From Chloroflexota bacterium (GTDB taxonomy: Bacteria; Chloroflexota; Anaerolineae; Anaerolineales; Villigracilaceae): 64,000 nucleotides of DNA. The DNA is taken from the NCBI GenBank assembly GCA_016191845.1, contig JACPVF010000015.1, forward strand, positions 62,001 to 126,000. The letters run 5' to 3'. The position numbers and the translations under genes were made by a program. The notes beneath the pieces are model-generated. The model was not told the origin of the DNA. It saw nothing but the letters and a program-made list of their open reading frames with translations, and ran no database searches. Shown piece after piece: positions 55,088 through 64,000 of the stretch (its first letter is position 1; every line of letters begins with the position of its first letter).

Positions 55088-55867
55088 ATGAAAAACATAC
55101 TCTTTGCTTTCGTCATGTCCATGTTTGCTCTTTCCGCCTGTGGTCTGACACCCTCGCTTGTGACAGGTTCAGGGAAAATGGTCACCCAAACCTTCGACGT
55201 GCAGGACTTCGACCAGATCCGTCTCGGTATGTCGGGCGTGATGTACATTGAGCAGGGCGACGATTTCAGCCTGACTGTCGAAGCCGATGACAACATCCTC
55301 CCGATCATGAAGGTGGAAGTGGAGAAGGGCGTGCTGACCATCCGTGCCAAGCCCGAGGTGTCTGGGTTTCAATCTGAAACCATCATCTATCGCGTGATCC
55401 TGCCTGAATTGAGCGCCATCGATCTCTCTAGTTCGGCGGATATCCGCGTGGAGGATTTCGCCGCAGACTCGTTAAGGGTCGACATCAACGGATCGGGCAA
55501 TGTGACCTTCATGAACCTGGACGTGGCTTCGCTCTCTGTCCGCATCAGCGGATCGGGCGATATGATCCTGCCGAATGTGTCGGCGAAAACCATCCTTGCC
55601 GAAGTCAACAACTCGGGTTCGATGGATGTGGCAGGCGAAACCAAATCGCTGACCGTAAAGGCATCCGGATCTGGCGACGTGCTGATGGAAAAACTCAAGG
55701 CATCCACAGTGGAGGTGGCAGTCAATGGCAGCGGTGATGTCACGGTGTGGGCGGTGGACACGCTGGATGTATCCATCAGCGGAAGCGGCTATGTGAAGTA
55801 CCTCGGTTCGCCCAAGCTGACCGAAAAGATCAACGGCAGCGGAGACCTGGCAAAACTTGAAAATTAG
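55088..55867 (+). CDS. GIN-domain (DUF2807) lipoprotein
   Basis: A 259-residue exported lipoprotein. The signal peptide ends in the lipobox LSAC (cysteine about residue 18). The rest is a right-handed beta-helix-like DUF2807 domain with recurring G-S-G-D/N turns (INGSGNV, ISGSGDM, ASGSGDV, VNGSGDV, ISGSGYV), once described as a putative adhesin head (GIN). The ATG at 55088 is seven bases after AAGGAG. It is followed by a strong terminator and lies next to the MalT-like gene 2, whose possible operator motif is in its promoter. Confidence 0.85.
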   Translation: MKNILFAFVMSMFALSACGLTPSLVTGSGKMVTQTFDVQDFDQIRLGMSGVMYIEQGDDFSLTVEADDNILPIMKVEVEKGVLTIRAKPEVSGFQSETIIYRVILPELSAIDLSSSADIRVEDFAADSLRVDINGSGNVTFMNLDVASLSVRISGSGDMILPNVSAKTILAEVNNSGSMDVAGETKSLTVKASGSGDVLMEKLKASTVEVAVNGSGDVTVWAVDTLDVSISGSGYVKYLGSPKLTEKINGSGDLAKLEN

Positions 55868-55875
55868 CGAACACA

Positions 55876-55909
55876 AAACTGACGGTCACCTTGAGGTGAC
55901 CGTCAGTTT
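55876..55909. terminator. Bidirectional terminator between convergent genes
   Basis: AAACTGACGGTCACC pairs perfectly with GGTGACCGTCAGTTT around TTGA. The stop codon of the minus-strand MalT-like gene lies inside the stem (55903-55905). Confidence 0.9.
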
Positions 55910-58521
55910 ATTAATTTCATTTCGCGTGCTTTTCCTGCCGCTTTCACGCGGTCATCCACATTCAACTTGCCATAAATATGCTTGACGTGCGTCTTGACCG
56001 TGCCAACCGAAAGGACAAGTTTGTCGGCGATCTCAGGGTTCGACAACCCTTCGGCGATCAGTCTCAACACATCGATCTCTCGCTCCGTCAGCGGCTCGAT
56101 CAAGGCAGATTGATCAATATGGACGGGCTTGCCAAATGCCGCCAACAGGCTTGCTACAAAATCATCTTTGCGCAATTTCTGAACCTGCGTCAGTAGATTT
56201 TTCATCTCTTCGCCTTCATCGAGAAAGATGCGCACATAGCCGTTTGCCTTGCCAATCTCCAACGCGCGTTCCAACGTTTTGAGGGCAGCGGATGACTTGC
56301 CCGCCTCCTGCTCCACCAACGCGTGGACGATGTGCAGTTCCATCTCGTATTCGAGGTACCCTGCCTCACGTGCCAGCCGAACTTGCTCACCCACCAGGCG
56401 GCGACTCTCATCCCAGGCTTTTTTCCACATAAGATGACGCACTTTCAACAGAGTCGCCAGACGATACGGGAAAAACAGCGGCTGTCCCGATGGATGATAT
56501 GCACGCGCCCAAGACTCGAACGCCGAACCATCTCCGAGCCTGAACATCAACTCCGCATGGACAGCGCGCGCCCAGTCGATGGCGTTGGTCATGCCGCCGC
56601 GTTTTGCCAATTCCAGGAAGTCATCGGCTGCCTTGCGAGCGTCCTCCTCATTTCCGTTAATGCGTTCCAGTTTTGTGAGCAGGGCATACAGGCGCATTGC
56701 CACATCGGGCATCCCGCCAGACTGCTCCTCCAATGTGCGCGTGAAATCCGCCTCCCGCCATGCCGCCTCCAGATCATTGACCTGATACAAAAACGCCGCC
56801 TGATAGACATTTGCCCACCCGCGCACCAGGCTGGAAGCACCTCTTTGGATCGAATCCAGCAGTTGACGGTTGAGGGCAAGGGCGCGTCCTAACTCGCCGC
56901 GCTCGGTCACCACCTGCACGCGGGCACAGGTGGCGATCCATGCCGTGATCGAGTCTCCTGCCTGCTCGCACAAGCGGATGGTCTCAACATAGGCTTCTTC
57001 CGCCTCTGCCAGCGGTCTGCCCGAGGCGTGGGTGGCAATGGCAATTCCCAACTGTGCGAAACTGCGCCACAGAAAATCGCCTGGAGCTAGTTGCTTCAAC
57101 GCCAGATTCGCCAGCCACAGCGACCCGGACGAGTCGTTTTGCGATATGCGAAGGAGGGCGCTTCTTACCACGTTCAAACGTCCAAGCGACGCAGCATCAT
57201 CCATGTTCTTCCGTTCTGCGCAATCAAGTAAAGGTAAAATGCGCTCAGAACCGTACCCAAGCCAGATCCACGACCAGCCGAGAAAGGCGCTCAGGGACGG
57301 ATATTCCGCTAACACGGATTCGGGCAACGTTTCCACGTGCTTCATCAAGCCTGCAAGCTCCGCCTGCCCCCAGGTCTGACTGATGGCGTGTTCCACCAAT
57401 GTGGCGACTCGTTCATGTTCGTTTGCCGTGATCCAATGACGAATGGCGTCAAGTATTAAGTTATTCTTCTCGAACCATTCGGCGGCGCGACGGTGCAGGT
57501 CTGCGGTTTCGCTCGAAGCACGGCGTCTGAGCAAGTCGGCAAAAAGATGGTGATAACGATACCAATTCGATTCAGAATCAAGTGGGATGATGAACAGGTT
57601 GGCGCGTTCCAATTCCGCAAGCATGGTTTCGGACTGGTCGCGTTGCAGGACATAATCACACAATGACGCGTTGAAGCGATCCAAAATGGAAGTTTTCAGC
57701 AGGAATTCGCGCAGAGCCTCGGGCTGGTGCGAGAGCACTTCATCGGTGAGATAGTCTGCCACGTATCGATTGCTGCCCGCGAACGCGGAAATGATTTCAC
57801 TGGGGTTAGACGATTTTTGCAAGGAGAGTGCAGCAAGCTGCAAGCCTGCTACCCAGCCTTCGGTGCGCGCTTCCAGCGTGCGGATGTCTTCTGTACTCAG
57901 TGAAAGCCCCATCGTTTGATTCAGGAACTGCGCGGCTTCCTCTTCGGTGAAGCGCAGATCGTCGGCGCGGATCTCTGTCAACTGTCCACGCGCCCGCCAG
58001 CGTCCCAGCGGGAGAGGCGGGTCAACGCGGCTGTTGAAAACAAGGTGGATGTTGCTGGGAAGGTGGTCGATCAGGTAGGTAAACGCGTCATGAATTGGCT
58101 GTTGGGTGATATGGTGATAATCGTCCAGCACCAGCACAACGTTTTTGCTTGAAAACTCGGACATATCATTGATGAGCGCGGCAGTCAATTCGCGGGGGTT
58201 GGTGGAACCAGCCTCCAGAAGGGAAACAAGCACGGGGACAGAATCAGGCTCTAGTGGGCGAAATGAGGCGGCAATATATGTAAAAAAGCGACCTGGCTCA
58301 CTGTCGTCTTCGTCCAATGAATACCAAGCCACTTTTGAATGTTCGTTTGTGGCAAGCCATGCAGAGAGTAGCGTGGTCTTTCCAAAGCCTGGCGGTGCGG
58401 AAATAATGGTCAACCTGCCGTTTACACCTGTCCGTATGCTTTCGATCAGCCTTTGACGGGAAACATACCTTTCCGTCGGGAGTGGTGGGTAGAGTTTCGT
58501 TTGCAGAATTGGAATCGGCAT
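55903..58521 (-). CDS. MalT-like LuxR-family STAND regulator 2
   Basis: An 872-residue homologue of the regulator at 38697: Walker A SAPPGFGKTT (41-50), Walker B VVLVLDDYHH near 127-136, TPR-like middle and a C-terminal LuxR helix-turn-helix (about 805-865; LTEREIDVLRLIAEGL and GTVKTHVKHIYGKLNV). Both start with the same pattern, P-I-L-x-T-K-L-Y. The ATG at 58521 has no ribosome binding site, and TATAAT lies seven bases upstream, so the mRNA looks leaderless. The neighbouring GIN lipoprotein gene converges on it. Confidence 0.88.
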   Translation of the reverse strand: MPIPILQTKLYPPLPTERYVSRQRLIESIRTGVNGRLTIISAPPGFGKTTLLSAWLATNEHSKVAWYSLDEDDSEPGRFFTYIAASFRPLEPDSVPVLVSLLEAGSTNPRELTAALINDMSEFSSKNVVLVLDDYHHITQQPIHDAFTYLIDHLPSNIHLVFNSRVDPPLPLGRWRARGQLTEIRADDLRFTEEEAAQFLNQTMGLSLSTEDIRTLEARTEGWVAGLQLAALSLQKSSNPSEIISAFAGSNRYVADYLTDEVLSHQPEALREFLLKTSILDRFNASLCDYVLQRDQSETMLAELERANLFIIPLDSESNWYRYHHLFADLLRRRASSETADLHRRAAEWFEKNNLILDAIRHWITANEHERVATLVEHAISQTWGQAELAGLMKHVETLPESVLAEYPSLSAFLGWSWIWLGYGSERILPLLDCAERKNMDDAASLGRLNVVRSALLRISQNDSSGSLWLANLALKQLAPGDFLWRSFAQLGIAIATHASGRPLAEAEEAYVETIRLCEQAGDSITAWIATCARVQVVTERGELGRALALNRQLLDSIQRGASSLVRGWANVYQAAFLYQVNDLEAAWREADFTRTLEEQSGGMPDVAMRLYALLTKLERINGNEEDARKAADDFLELAKRGGMTNAIDWARAVHAELMFRLGDGSAFESWARAYHPSGQPLFFPYRLATLLKVRHLMWKKAWDESRRLVGEQVRLAREAGYLEYEMELHIVHALVEQEAGKSSAALKTLERALEIGKANGYVRIFLDEGEEMKNLLTQVQKLRKDDFVASLLAAFGKPVHIDQSALIEPLTEREIDVLRLIAEGLSNPEIADKLVLSVGTVKTHVKHIYGKLNVDDRVKAAGKAREMKLIN

Positions 58522-58528
58522 GAAGATA

Positions 58529-58534
58529 ATTATA
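58529..58534 (-). promoter_or_regulatory. -10 box of an apparent leaderless promoter, MalT-like gene 2
   Basis: TATAAT on the minus strand (58534-58529) ends seven bases before the ATG at 58521. Transcription would begin at or next to the start codon, the same layout as for MalT-like gene 1. Confidence 0.5.
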
Positions 58535-58575
58535 AAGGGGAAATTTCTCAGTTGTTCGCTGTTCCGACTGTAATC

Positions 58576-58684
58576 ACAATCGGATCTGGACAGCGGGGTA
58601 CATATCCGTTATATGGGTATAAATTTCGTAGACGAACGTAGGCGGCACGTAGGCGGCGGAGAGAATTCTCCGCCGTTTTTTTAT
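58576..58684 (+). repeat. Dispersed intergenic element with terminator-like hairpin, copy 2
   Basis: It shares GGGTATAAA and TTCGTAGACGAACGTAGGCG with 38546-38632 and ACAATCGGATCTG with 47037. CGTAGGCGGC is duplicated here, followed by the hairpin CGGCGGAGA/TCTCCGCCG and a run of seven T. The rest of the 58522-58799 gap shows no gene. Confidence 0.6.
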
Positions 58685-58799
58685 TATTAATTGAACTTTG
58701 CACACATATACTATTTTCAGAGTTTAGGACAAGCAGCGATTTGTTACTTCAATTCGTCGATATGTGCTTCAAAAATAATCAAGATAAAAAACTGACTTC

Positions 58800-61397
58800 T
58801 CAGGCTGTTGCATTTTTCACCCGAGAGTAGAAAAACCTTTTGGTAATTTCAGTAACTGCCATATAGAGCGCGGTTAATCCCAGCACGGCTAATATCAGTG
58901 GCGCAGGCAGTGGGATAAATCCAAACAGGAAGTTGAAGGGAAGGTAGGGTAAAACAAGAGTAATACCGACCACAATCAGCGTGCTTACCAGCAACAGGTT
59001 GCCTGGACGACTGCGGAAGAAGAGGCCGCGCGTCCGCACGACCAGGGCAATCATCAATTCGGTCAATAACGACTCGATGAACCAGCCGGTGCGAAATTCC
59101 TCTGGTGTGGCGCGGAATAGAAATAGTAATATGCCGAAGGTGAGAAAGTCAAAGATCGAACTAACCAAACCAAAAAGTATCATGTAATCGCGGATAAATT
59201 TAGTGTTCCAGCGGCGCGGCTTTGCCACCCATTCCGCGTCGACATTGTCACTGGCGATGGTGGTGGCGGGAATGTCTGACAGGAAATTGTTGAGCAGGAT
59301 TTGTGGAGCAAGCAGGGGTAGAAATGGCAGTAGTAGGGAAACCCCAGCCATGCTGAACATATTCCCAAAGTTGGCGCTGATGGTGGTCAAAATATACTTG
59401 AGTGTATTGGCAAAGGTTACGCGGCCAACATCAATCCCTTCGCGAAGAATGTCCAGATCCTGTTTGAGTAAAACGAAGTCGGCTGCGTCTTTGGCCACAT
59501 CCACGGCCGTGTCCACCGAAATGCCTACATCAGCGGCGTGCAGGGCGGGGGCGTCGTTGATGCCGTCGCCCATGTAGCCAACCACATGACCCGTTTTACG
59601 CAAAGCCAGAATGATCCGTTCCTTTTGATTGGGATCCACTTCCGCAAAGATATTTGTCCGCTCGGCGGCATGCCAGAGCGCTTCGTCGGGCATGTCGTTC
59701 AATTGACTGCCGGTCAGCAGGCCCATGACGGGCAGGTGGACAGCTTGGGCAACGTGCCATGCAACTTTATCGTTATCGCCAGTGATAATCTTTAATTGTA
59801 CGCCTCGCTGTGCCAGGTCGATGATGGCTTTCTCCACATCCGATTTGGGCGGATCGAAGAAAAGCAGGAAGCCGATGAAGGTCATGTCCCTTTCATCCGC
59901 GCTGGAATAGGAGGCGGCCTGCCTATTAAACTTGCGGATCGCCACCCCTAACACACGAAACCCTTTTTTGCTCCAGTCGCTGTAGCGCTGTTCGATTCCC
60001 GCCAACGTTTTTCCATCGAGTGGATGGCTTTCATCAACCACTTGTATTTGATTGCAAATTTTCAGAATATTTTCCAGCGCGCCTTTGGTGATCAAGGTGT
60101 GTTCCCCCTGACCCTTAGCGGTCACCACACTCAGGCATTTGCGCACGAAATCGTATGGGACCTCATCGATCTTTTGCTCGCTGGCGGGTTTGATCCCAGC
60201 TTGTTGGGCGTACGCTTTAACAGCTTCGTCCAGGGGATTGTTTATGCCGGTTTGATATTGAGCGTTGAGATAAGCGGCATGGAGCACAGCGACCGATGGC
60301 TGTCCAGCAGGATCAAGCGCACCATCCAGGCGAACGATGCCCTCGGTCAGGGTGCCGGTCTTGTCGGTGCAGAGTACGTCCATGCTGCCAAAGTTCTCGA
60401 TCGAGTTTAGCCGTCGTACGATCACACCGCGTTTTGCCATTTGTTGTGCGCCGTGAGCGAGGGTGATGCTGATGATAGCGGGAAGCAACTCTGGGGCGAG
60501 TCCGACCGCAAGTGCAAGTGCAAAGAGCAGTGAGTCGATGGGTGGCTTGGCTAGGAAGATGTTGATCGCCAGAACGATGACAACCATCACCAGCATGACC
60601 TGGGTGAGCAGGTAGCCAAAGTTTTTGACGCCGCGTTCAAACTCGGTTTGGGCAGGGCGCAGACTGAGCCGTTCCGCGATCTGACCGAATACAGTGGATT
60701 TACCGGTCTGTACGATCAGAACGCGCGCCATGCCACTGCGCACACTGGTGCCCATGAAAATACTATTGGTCCGTTCCGCCAGACTCGCTTTGACAGGGAC
60801 GATCCCTGGTGTCTTCTCCACCGGGAAAGTTTCACCGGTCAGCACAGCCTGGTTAACAAAGAAATCGTTGCTCTCGAGAACGACCCCATCCGCGGGGATT
60901 AAACTGCCTGCTGACAACAGAACCACATCTCCCGGCACCACCTGTTCGGATGGTATCAACTGTGGTTTTCCCCCACGCAGCACGCTGGATTTAATGGTCA
61001 CTTGTGAGCGCAATTTGTTGACAGCGGTACTGGCTCGATATTCCTGCACAAAACCGAGCATGGTGCTACCGATGACCACGGCCAACACAATTGCCGCGTC
61101 GGTCCATTCGCCTACAAAGGCGGAGACGATGGATGCGAAGATTAGAATCAAAACGAGTGGGCTTTTGAATTGACTCAACAACAGCCCAACCGTGGTGGTT
61201 TTCCCCTGTGCTTTAAGCACGTTTGGACCATATTGCTTGATACGGTTCTCCGCGTCTGCCTGCAGAATACCATTTGGGGTGGTGGCCAGGGACGAAACCA
61301 GTTGGTCACCAGAAAGATTCCAATAAGCCATTAGGGGACCGGACTCCTCCCGAGGCTTTGCTTTGGGTCTGATCGGAAAACGTCTCAAAGGTTTCAT
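58800..61397 (-). CDS. MgtA-type P-type ATPase (magnesium transport)
   Basis: An 865-residue P-type ATPase of the Mg2+-importing P3B subfamily. LTGETFPVEK is the actuator motif, DKTGTLT (near residue 342) holds the phosphorylated aspartate, GDGINDAPAL is the hinge motif, and LLNNFLSDIPATTIASDNVD in the C-terminal membrane part is typical of MgtA/MgtB. About ten membrane helices are expected. The ATG at 61397 has only a weak ribosome binding site. The promoter gap is short (77 bases) and shows no recognisable magnesium-sensing leader. Confidence 0.88.
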   Translation of the reverse strand: MKPLRRFPIRPKAKPREESGPLMAYWNLSGDQLVSSLATTPNGILQADAENRIKQYGPNVLKAQGKTTTVGLLLSQFKSPLVLILIFASIVSAFVGEWTDAAIVLAVVIGSTMLGFVQEYRASTAVNKLRSQVTIKSSVLRGGKPQLIPSEQVVPGDVVLLSAGSLIPADGVVLESNDFFVNQAVLTGETFPVEKTPGIVPVKASLAERTNSIFMGTSVRSGMARVLIVQTGKSTVFGQIAERLSLRPAQTEFERGVKNFGYLLTQVMLVMVVIVLAINIFLAKPPIDSLLFALALAVGLAPELLPAIISITLAHGAQQMAKRGVIVRRLNSIENFGSMDVLCTDKTGTLTEGIVRLDGALDPAGQPSVAVLHAAYLNAQYQTGINNPLDEAVKAYAQQAGIKPASEQKIDEVPYDFVRKCLSVVTAKGQGEHTLITKGALENILKICNQIQVVDESHPLDGKTLAGIEQRYSDWSKKGFRVLGVAIRKFNRQAASYSSADERDMTFIGFLLFFDPPKSDVEKAIIDLAQRGVQLKIITGDNDKVAWHVAQAVHLPVMGLLTGSQLNDMPDEALWHAAERTNIFAEVDPNQKERIILALRKTGHVVGYMGDGINDAPALHAADVGISVDTAVDVAKDAADFVLLKQDLDILREGIDVGRVTFANTLKYILTTISANFGNMFSMAGVSLLLPFLPLLAPQILLNNFLSDIPATTIASDNVDAEWVAKPRRWNTKFIRDYMILFGLVSSIFDFLTFGILLFLFRATPEEFRTGWFIESLLTELMIALVVRTRGLFFRSRPGNLLLVSTLIVVGITLVLPYLPFNFLFGFIPLPAPLILAVLGLTALYMAVTEITKRFFYSRVKNATA

Positions 61398-61474
61398 CTC
61401 AATCTATCTTCAGATAACAAATCCGCTTTCGTCTGGTTGAGGGCGGAGTATCTTATAGTATATGGATTGCCGGA

Positions 61475-61879
61475 TTACAACGGAAGGTGGCCGCGAACTT
61501 TTACGGCGATCTGGCGATCTGTCATCTTGTCAGTGGTTTCAACTACAAAGATATGCGCTTTGAGCCCTTCGTACTGGATGCGTTTTTCCAACTCGCCCTT
61601 TGCCTCGCCGGGTCCAAAGATCTGGATGGTTTCAGCCTCACGAATGACAGCAATGACCTCGTCGTAGAACTTGTTGAGGGCATTCCCAAACTTTCTATCT
61701 CTCGCGTCTTCTGACGTCACTTCTTTCAATCCTTCCGGAGTCTTGGAGTGTGAACTACCGGAATAGCGGATATGTTTTCCAATGTTTGAGATCACATGTT
61801 TAACTTCTTCTTCACCATCGGCGAGAATTACAATGATCGCTTCCCGATGGTCGATCCATAAGCCAATTTCTGTTTTCAT
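61475..61879 (-). CDS. Small protein related to bacterial eRF1/Pelota-like domains
   Basis: A 134-residue soluble protein starting MKTEIGLWIDHREAIIVIL, followed by NIGKHIRYSG, NALNKFYDEVIAVIREAETI and IFGPGEAKGELEKRI, ending ETTDKMTDRQIAVKVR. I recognise this pattern as a widespread family often labelled translational machinery protein, distantly related to the C-terminal domain of archaeal/eukaryotic release factors. Its function is not established; it may act at stalled ribosomes. The ATG at 61879 has AGGAG six bases upstream. It follows the RNB exoribonuclease gene by ten bases, so they are probably co-transcribed. Confidence 0.65.
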   Translation of the reverse strand: MKTEIGLWIDHREAIIVILADGEEEVKHVISNIGKHIRYSGSSHSKTPEGLKEVTSEDARDRKFGNALNKFYDEVIAVIREAETIQIFGPGEAKGELEKRIQYEGLKAHIFVVETTDKMTDRQIAVKVRGHLPL

Positions 61880-61889
61880 TGGTATCTCC

Positions 61890-63377
61890 TCATCTGTTTC
61901 TGGACGAACTGACCTTTTTGAAATCGATAAATCCGCGTTCAACGTCAGTATCGATCAATTGCACGCGCAACTTCTGCCCAACATCCATGCCTTCAAACCC
62001 TTTAACAAGCTTGCCTTCCACAGGGATGGTTAAGAGCCGAACCCATGTCCCCTTTTCGGAAGCGCCAGTGACGATTGCGTCGAACTGCTGCCCGATCTTC
62101 GATTCGAGCAGGAGCGCAGCAGCGGATTTTTCGACGCGTCGTTCCACTTTGTTGGCTGCATCTTCTGCCTCGGTGCAATGGATTGCCAATCCGTCCAACT
62201 GATCTTTGCTGTAGGGCGTGGGCTCACCATTCAAAGCCGCTTTCAACAAACGCTGGGTAAGCAGGTCGGGATAGCGGCGGTTTGGGGCAGTCGAGTGGGA
62301 ATAATCCTTGACCGCCAGGCCAAAGTGGCCGAGGGCGTCTCCATCGGGAAGTTCGGCGATGTACTCACCGTTTCCCAAAAGTTTGATCACCGCCAGCGAC
62401 AGGTCGGGGAAGCGCAGTGGATCCGCGGCTTTTTGCTGGACGAGGAAAGTTTCCAACGCCTGTGAATCTGGTTCGGGTGGAAGATTGACCTTGTGTTCCG
62501 CGGCGATCTCAACGATGCGTTCCCAGCGCTTCGGGATCCGGACCACGCGGCGGATCGACGGGAACTTATGGGACGCGAGGAAACGCGCCGTCACGCCATT
62601 GGTGGTGATCATGAAGTCTTCGATGATCTGCTTGGCGCGGTTGGTCTCCTCGATCTCGAGCGACTGAATTTGATCGCCATCGAAGACCGGCTTGGCCTGG
62701 ATGGTTTCCAGACTTAGCGCTCCGTGACTGTGGCGAAGGTTCTTCATGCTTTGAGCAGTTTTATCCTGCAGCCGTAGGTTCTCCTCCAACCCGGGGACGG
62801 CAGAGACGGCCTCAGGGATATTTCCATTTCCATCCATCCATGCAGCAAGACTGTTGTAGGCCAGCTTGGCATGGTTGCGGACGTGCGCCGTATAGATCTC
62901 CGAACCCAGGAGCGATCCATCTCCACCAATCTCCATCTCGACCACCACGGCAAGACGATCCTGACCGATATTCAGGGATGTGAGATCGGTGGAAAGCCTC
63001 TCGGGAAGCATGGGGAACATCTCGGCCGCGGTATAGACCGAGGTGGTGTTGTGACGGGCGTGTTGGTCAATGGCCGTTCCATCTTTGACCAGCGCGGCCA
63101 CATCCGCAATGGCAACCATTATTTTGACTTTGCCATCAGGCATGGACTCTGCAACCGTCAGTTGGTCCAGGTCGAGCGAGTCATCGTTATCGATGGAACA
63201 CCAAAGTAATTCGCGTTGGTCACGAGCCTGCCCGTTGTGCGTTCCCGTTGCGGGTTGAATCTTGTCGAGTTCAACGAACACCGCAGGCGAAAAGTCCGGG
63301 AATAGGTTGCGTTCAACCATCGTCCGGTGGGCGATATTCCGCAAAATGGCACGATGGTGATTTTCATTTGTGTTCAT
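61890..63377 (-). CDS. RNB-domain exoribonuclease (RNase II/R family)
   Basis: A 495-residue protein dominated by an RNB catalytic domain (about 45-390). CSIDNDDSLDLDQL (about 60-73) holds the aspartates that bind the metal ions, and HSTAPNRRYPDLLTQRLL is the conserved C-terminal part of the domain. A short S1-like tail follows (about 425-485, GTWVRLLTIPVEGKLVKGFE). The cold-shock domains found at the start of RNase R are missing, so the protein is short. It should degrade RNA from the 3' end. The ATG at 63377 has GAAGGA about six bases upstream. Confidence 0.85.
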   Translation of the reverse strand: MNTNENHHRAILRNIAHRTMVERNLFPDFSPAVFVELDKIQPATGTHNGQARDQRELLWCSIDNDDSLDLDQLTVAESMPDGKVKIMVAIADVAALVKDGTAIDQHARHNTTSVYTAAEMFPMLPERLSTDLTSLNIGQDRLAVVVEMEIGGDGSLLGSEIYTAHVRNHAKLAYNSLAAWMDGNGNIPEAVSAVPGLEENLRLQDKTAQSMKNLRHSHGALSLETIQAKPVFDGDQIQSLEIEETNRAKQIIEDFMITTNGVTARFLASHKFPSIRRVVRIPKRWERIVEIAAEHKVNLPPEPDSQALETFLVQQKAADPLRFPDLSLAVIKLLGNGEYIAELPDGDALGHFGLAVKDYSHSTAPNRRYPDLLTQRLLKAALNGEPTPYSKDQLDGLAIHCTEAEDAANKVERRVEKSAAALLLESKIGQQFDAIVTGASEKGTWVRLLTIPVEGKLVKGFEGMDVGQKLRVQLIDTDVERGFIDFKKVSSSRNR

Positions 63378-63418
63378 GGCAAATCCTTCCGTCAACTGAA
63401 TAGAAGGTTGTAAGAAAA

Positions 63419-63880
63419 TCAGTCCGATGTCATTCGCTGTCTATATTCATCATATTCTGGCAACAAACGGTCGTATTCCTCGTCCATCAGAGGAGACGAG
63501 ATCATGAAATCCGCGGTGGCACGGTTGCAGGCAATCGGAATGTTCCATACGACAGCCATCCGTAGAAGCGCCTTTATATCCGGATCGTGAGACATGGGTT
63601 CCAGCGGGTCCCAAAAGAAGATCAGAAAGTCAATGTCGCCATCCACGATCTTTGCCCCAATTTGTTGATCGCCGCCCAGCGGCCCGCTTTCGAGTTTGTG
63701 AATCGGGAAACCGAGTTCCTTTTCCAACAAGGTACCGGTCGTGCCAGTGGCATAGATGGTGTGGTGGGCGAGTAAAACTTTATTGTATTTTGCCCATTCG
63801 ACCAGATCCTGCTTTTTATTGTCATGCGCGACCAGAGCAACTTTTTTGTCACGCTCGATCGTGATCTTGTTCTGTTCCAT
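63419..63880 (-). CDS. mgsA: Methylglyoxal synthase
   Basis: A 153-residue enzyme that turns dihydroxyacetone phosphate into methylglyoxal and phosphate. Family motifs are intact: LVAHDNKKQDLVEW (16-29), ATGTTGTLL (44-52, phosphate binding), LESGPLGGDQQIGA (63-76, with the catalytic aspartate), FFWDPLEPMSHDPDIKALLR (88-107) and CNRATADFMI (118-127). The ATG at 63880 has AAGGAG five bases upstream. It lies at the head of a run with the RNB nuclease and the small release-factor-like gene. Confidence 0.95.
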   Translation of the reverse strand: MEQNKITIERDKKVALVAHDNKKQDLVEWAKYNKVLLAHHTIYATGTTGTLLEKELGFPIHKLESGPLGGDQQIGAKIVDGDIDFLIFFWDPLEPMSHDPDIKALLRMAVVWNIPIACNRATADFMISSPLMDEEYDRLLPEYDEYRQRMTSD

Positions 63881-63894
63881 ACAAACTCCTTGAA

Positions 63895-64000
63895 CTAGCC
63901 AACGTGAAGATCAATCACCTGGCGGAAGTGGAAACCGTAGATGGCGAATGTGATCGCCAGTGGGAAGAGACGTGGACGCCGGAACAGAGTCCAGAAGAAG
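63895..64000 (-). CDS. C-terminal end of a probable radical SAM (DUF4070-type) protein
   Basis: Only the last ~34 codons are in the window; the gene enters from the right edge and ends at TAG (63897-63895), 15 bases before the mgsA start. The residues read FFWTLFRRPRLFPLAITFAI, then YGFHFRQVI, which resembles the C-terminal end of B12-binding radical SAM proteins with a DUF4070 domain. This is too short for a firm call. Confidence 0.4.
   Translation of the reverse strand, partial: FFWTLFRRPRLFPLAITFAIYGFHFRQVIDLHVG

Noticed and set aside
61398-61474. Magnesium riboswitch (M-box or similar) before the MgtA-type gene
   Set aside because: The gap is only 77 bases and shows no conserved M-box-like structure.

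Overview
The window looks like a chromosomal segment of a Chloroflexota bacterium, most likely class Anaerolineae. This is inferred from gene content: a Thr/Pro-rich lipoprotein linker typical of that group, several LuxR-family regulators including two MalT-like STAND proteins, CPBP membrane proteases, frequent GTG/TTG starts and a type III-D CRISPR system with a reverse transcriptase. No rRNA or tRNA gene was seen.

Bases 1-6634 (minus strand) carry a type III-D CRISPR effector operon. Reading down the operon: a two-helix membrane protein of unknown function, a short GGDD-type Cas10, a Csm3-like Cas7, Csx10, a double-RAMP Cas7-like protein, Csx19 and the start of a further RAMP protein cut by the window edge. 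The junctions from cas10 onward overlap. The operon has a clear promoter with inverted repeats (6703-6745).

Bases 6772-15672 hold a WYL-type regulator gene, a leader and a CRISPR array of 100 repeats. A duplicated WYL-leader-array module lies at 28203-32928 with a diverged repeat and a decayed distal end in which two repeats are interrupted by a palindromic element.

Between the arrays (16102-28197, plus strand) is the most unusual region: an ECF-like sigma factor and an XRE-type regulator, then eight tightly packed genes. These encode a VWA-FHA membrane protein, a tubulin-like GTPase-family protein, a large unknown protein, RNase HI, a RemA/DUF370 protein, a reverse transcriptase with a large hydrophobic insertion, Cas1 and Cas2. 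The ATGA overlaps and short gaps suggest one transcript, so a cytoskeleton/membrane module appears joined to an RT-dependent spacer-acquisition module. Several spacers read as the antisense of Shine-Dalgarno plus start-codon regions, which fits RNA targeting and possibly acquisition from mRNA.

Bases 32975-64000 are more ordinary chromosome: a lipoprotein, a sensor kinase/response regulator pair, an intact IS1-family element with target duplication, two MalT-like LuxR regulators with apparently leaderless promoters, a second two-component cluster, several membrane proteins, two PhzF-like proteins (one broken by an in-frame stop), an MDR oxidoreductase, an isochorismatase-like hydrolase, a GIN-domain lipoprotein, an MgtA-type ATPase, an RNB exoribonuclease and methylglyoxal synthase. 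Several genes here are decaying (DUF4386-like, DUF2938-like, PhzF). Shared promoter motifs link regulators and probable targets.
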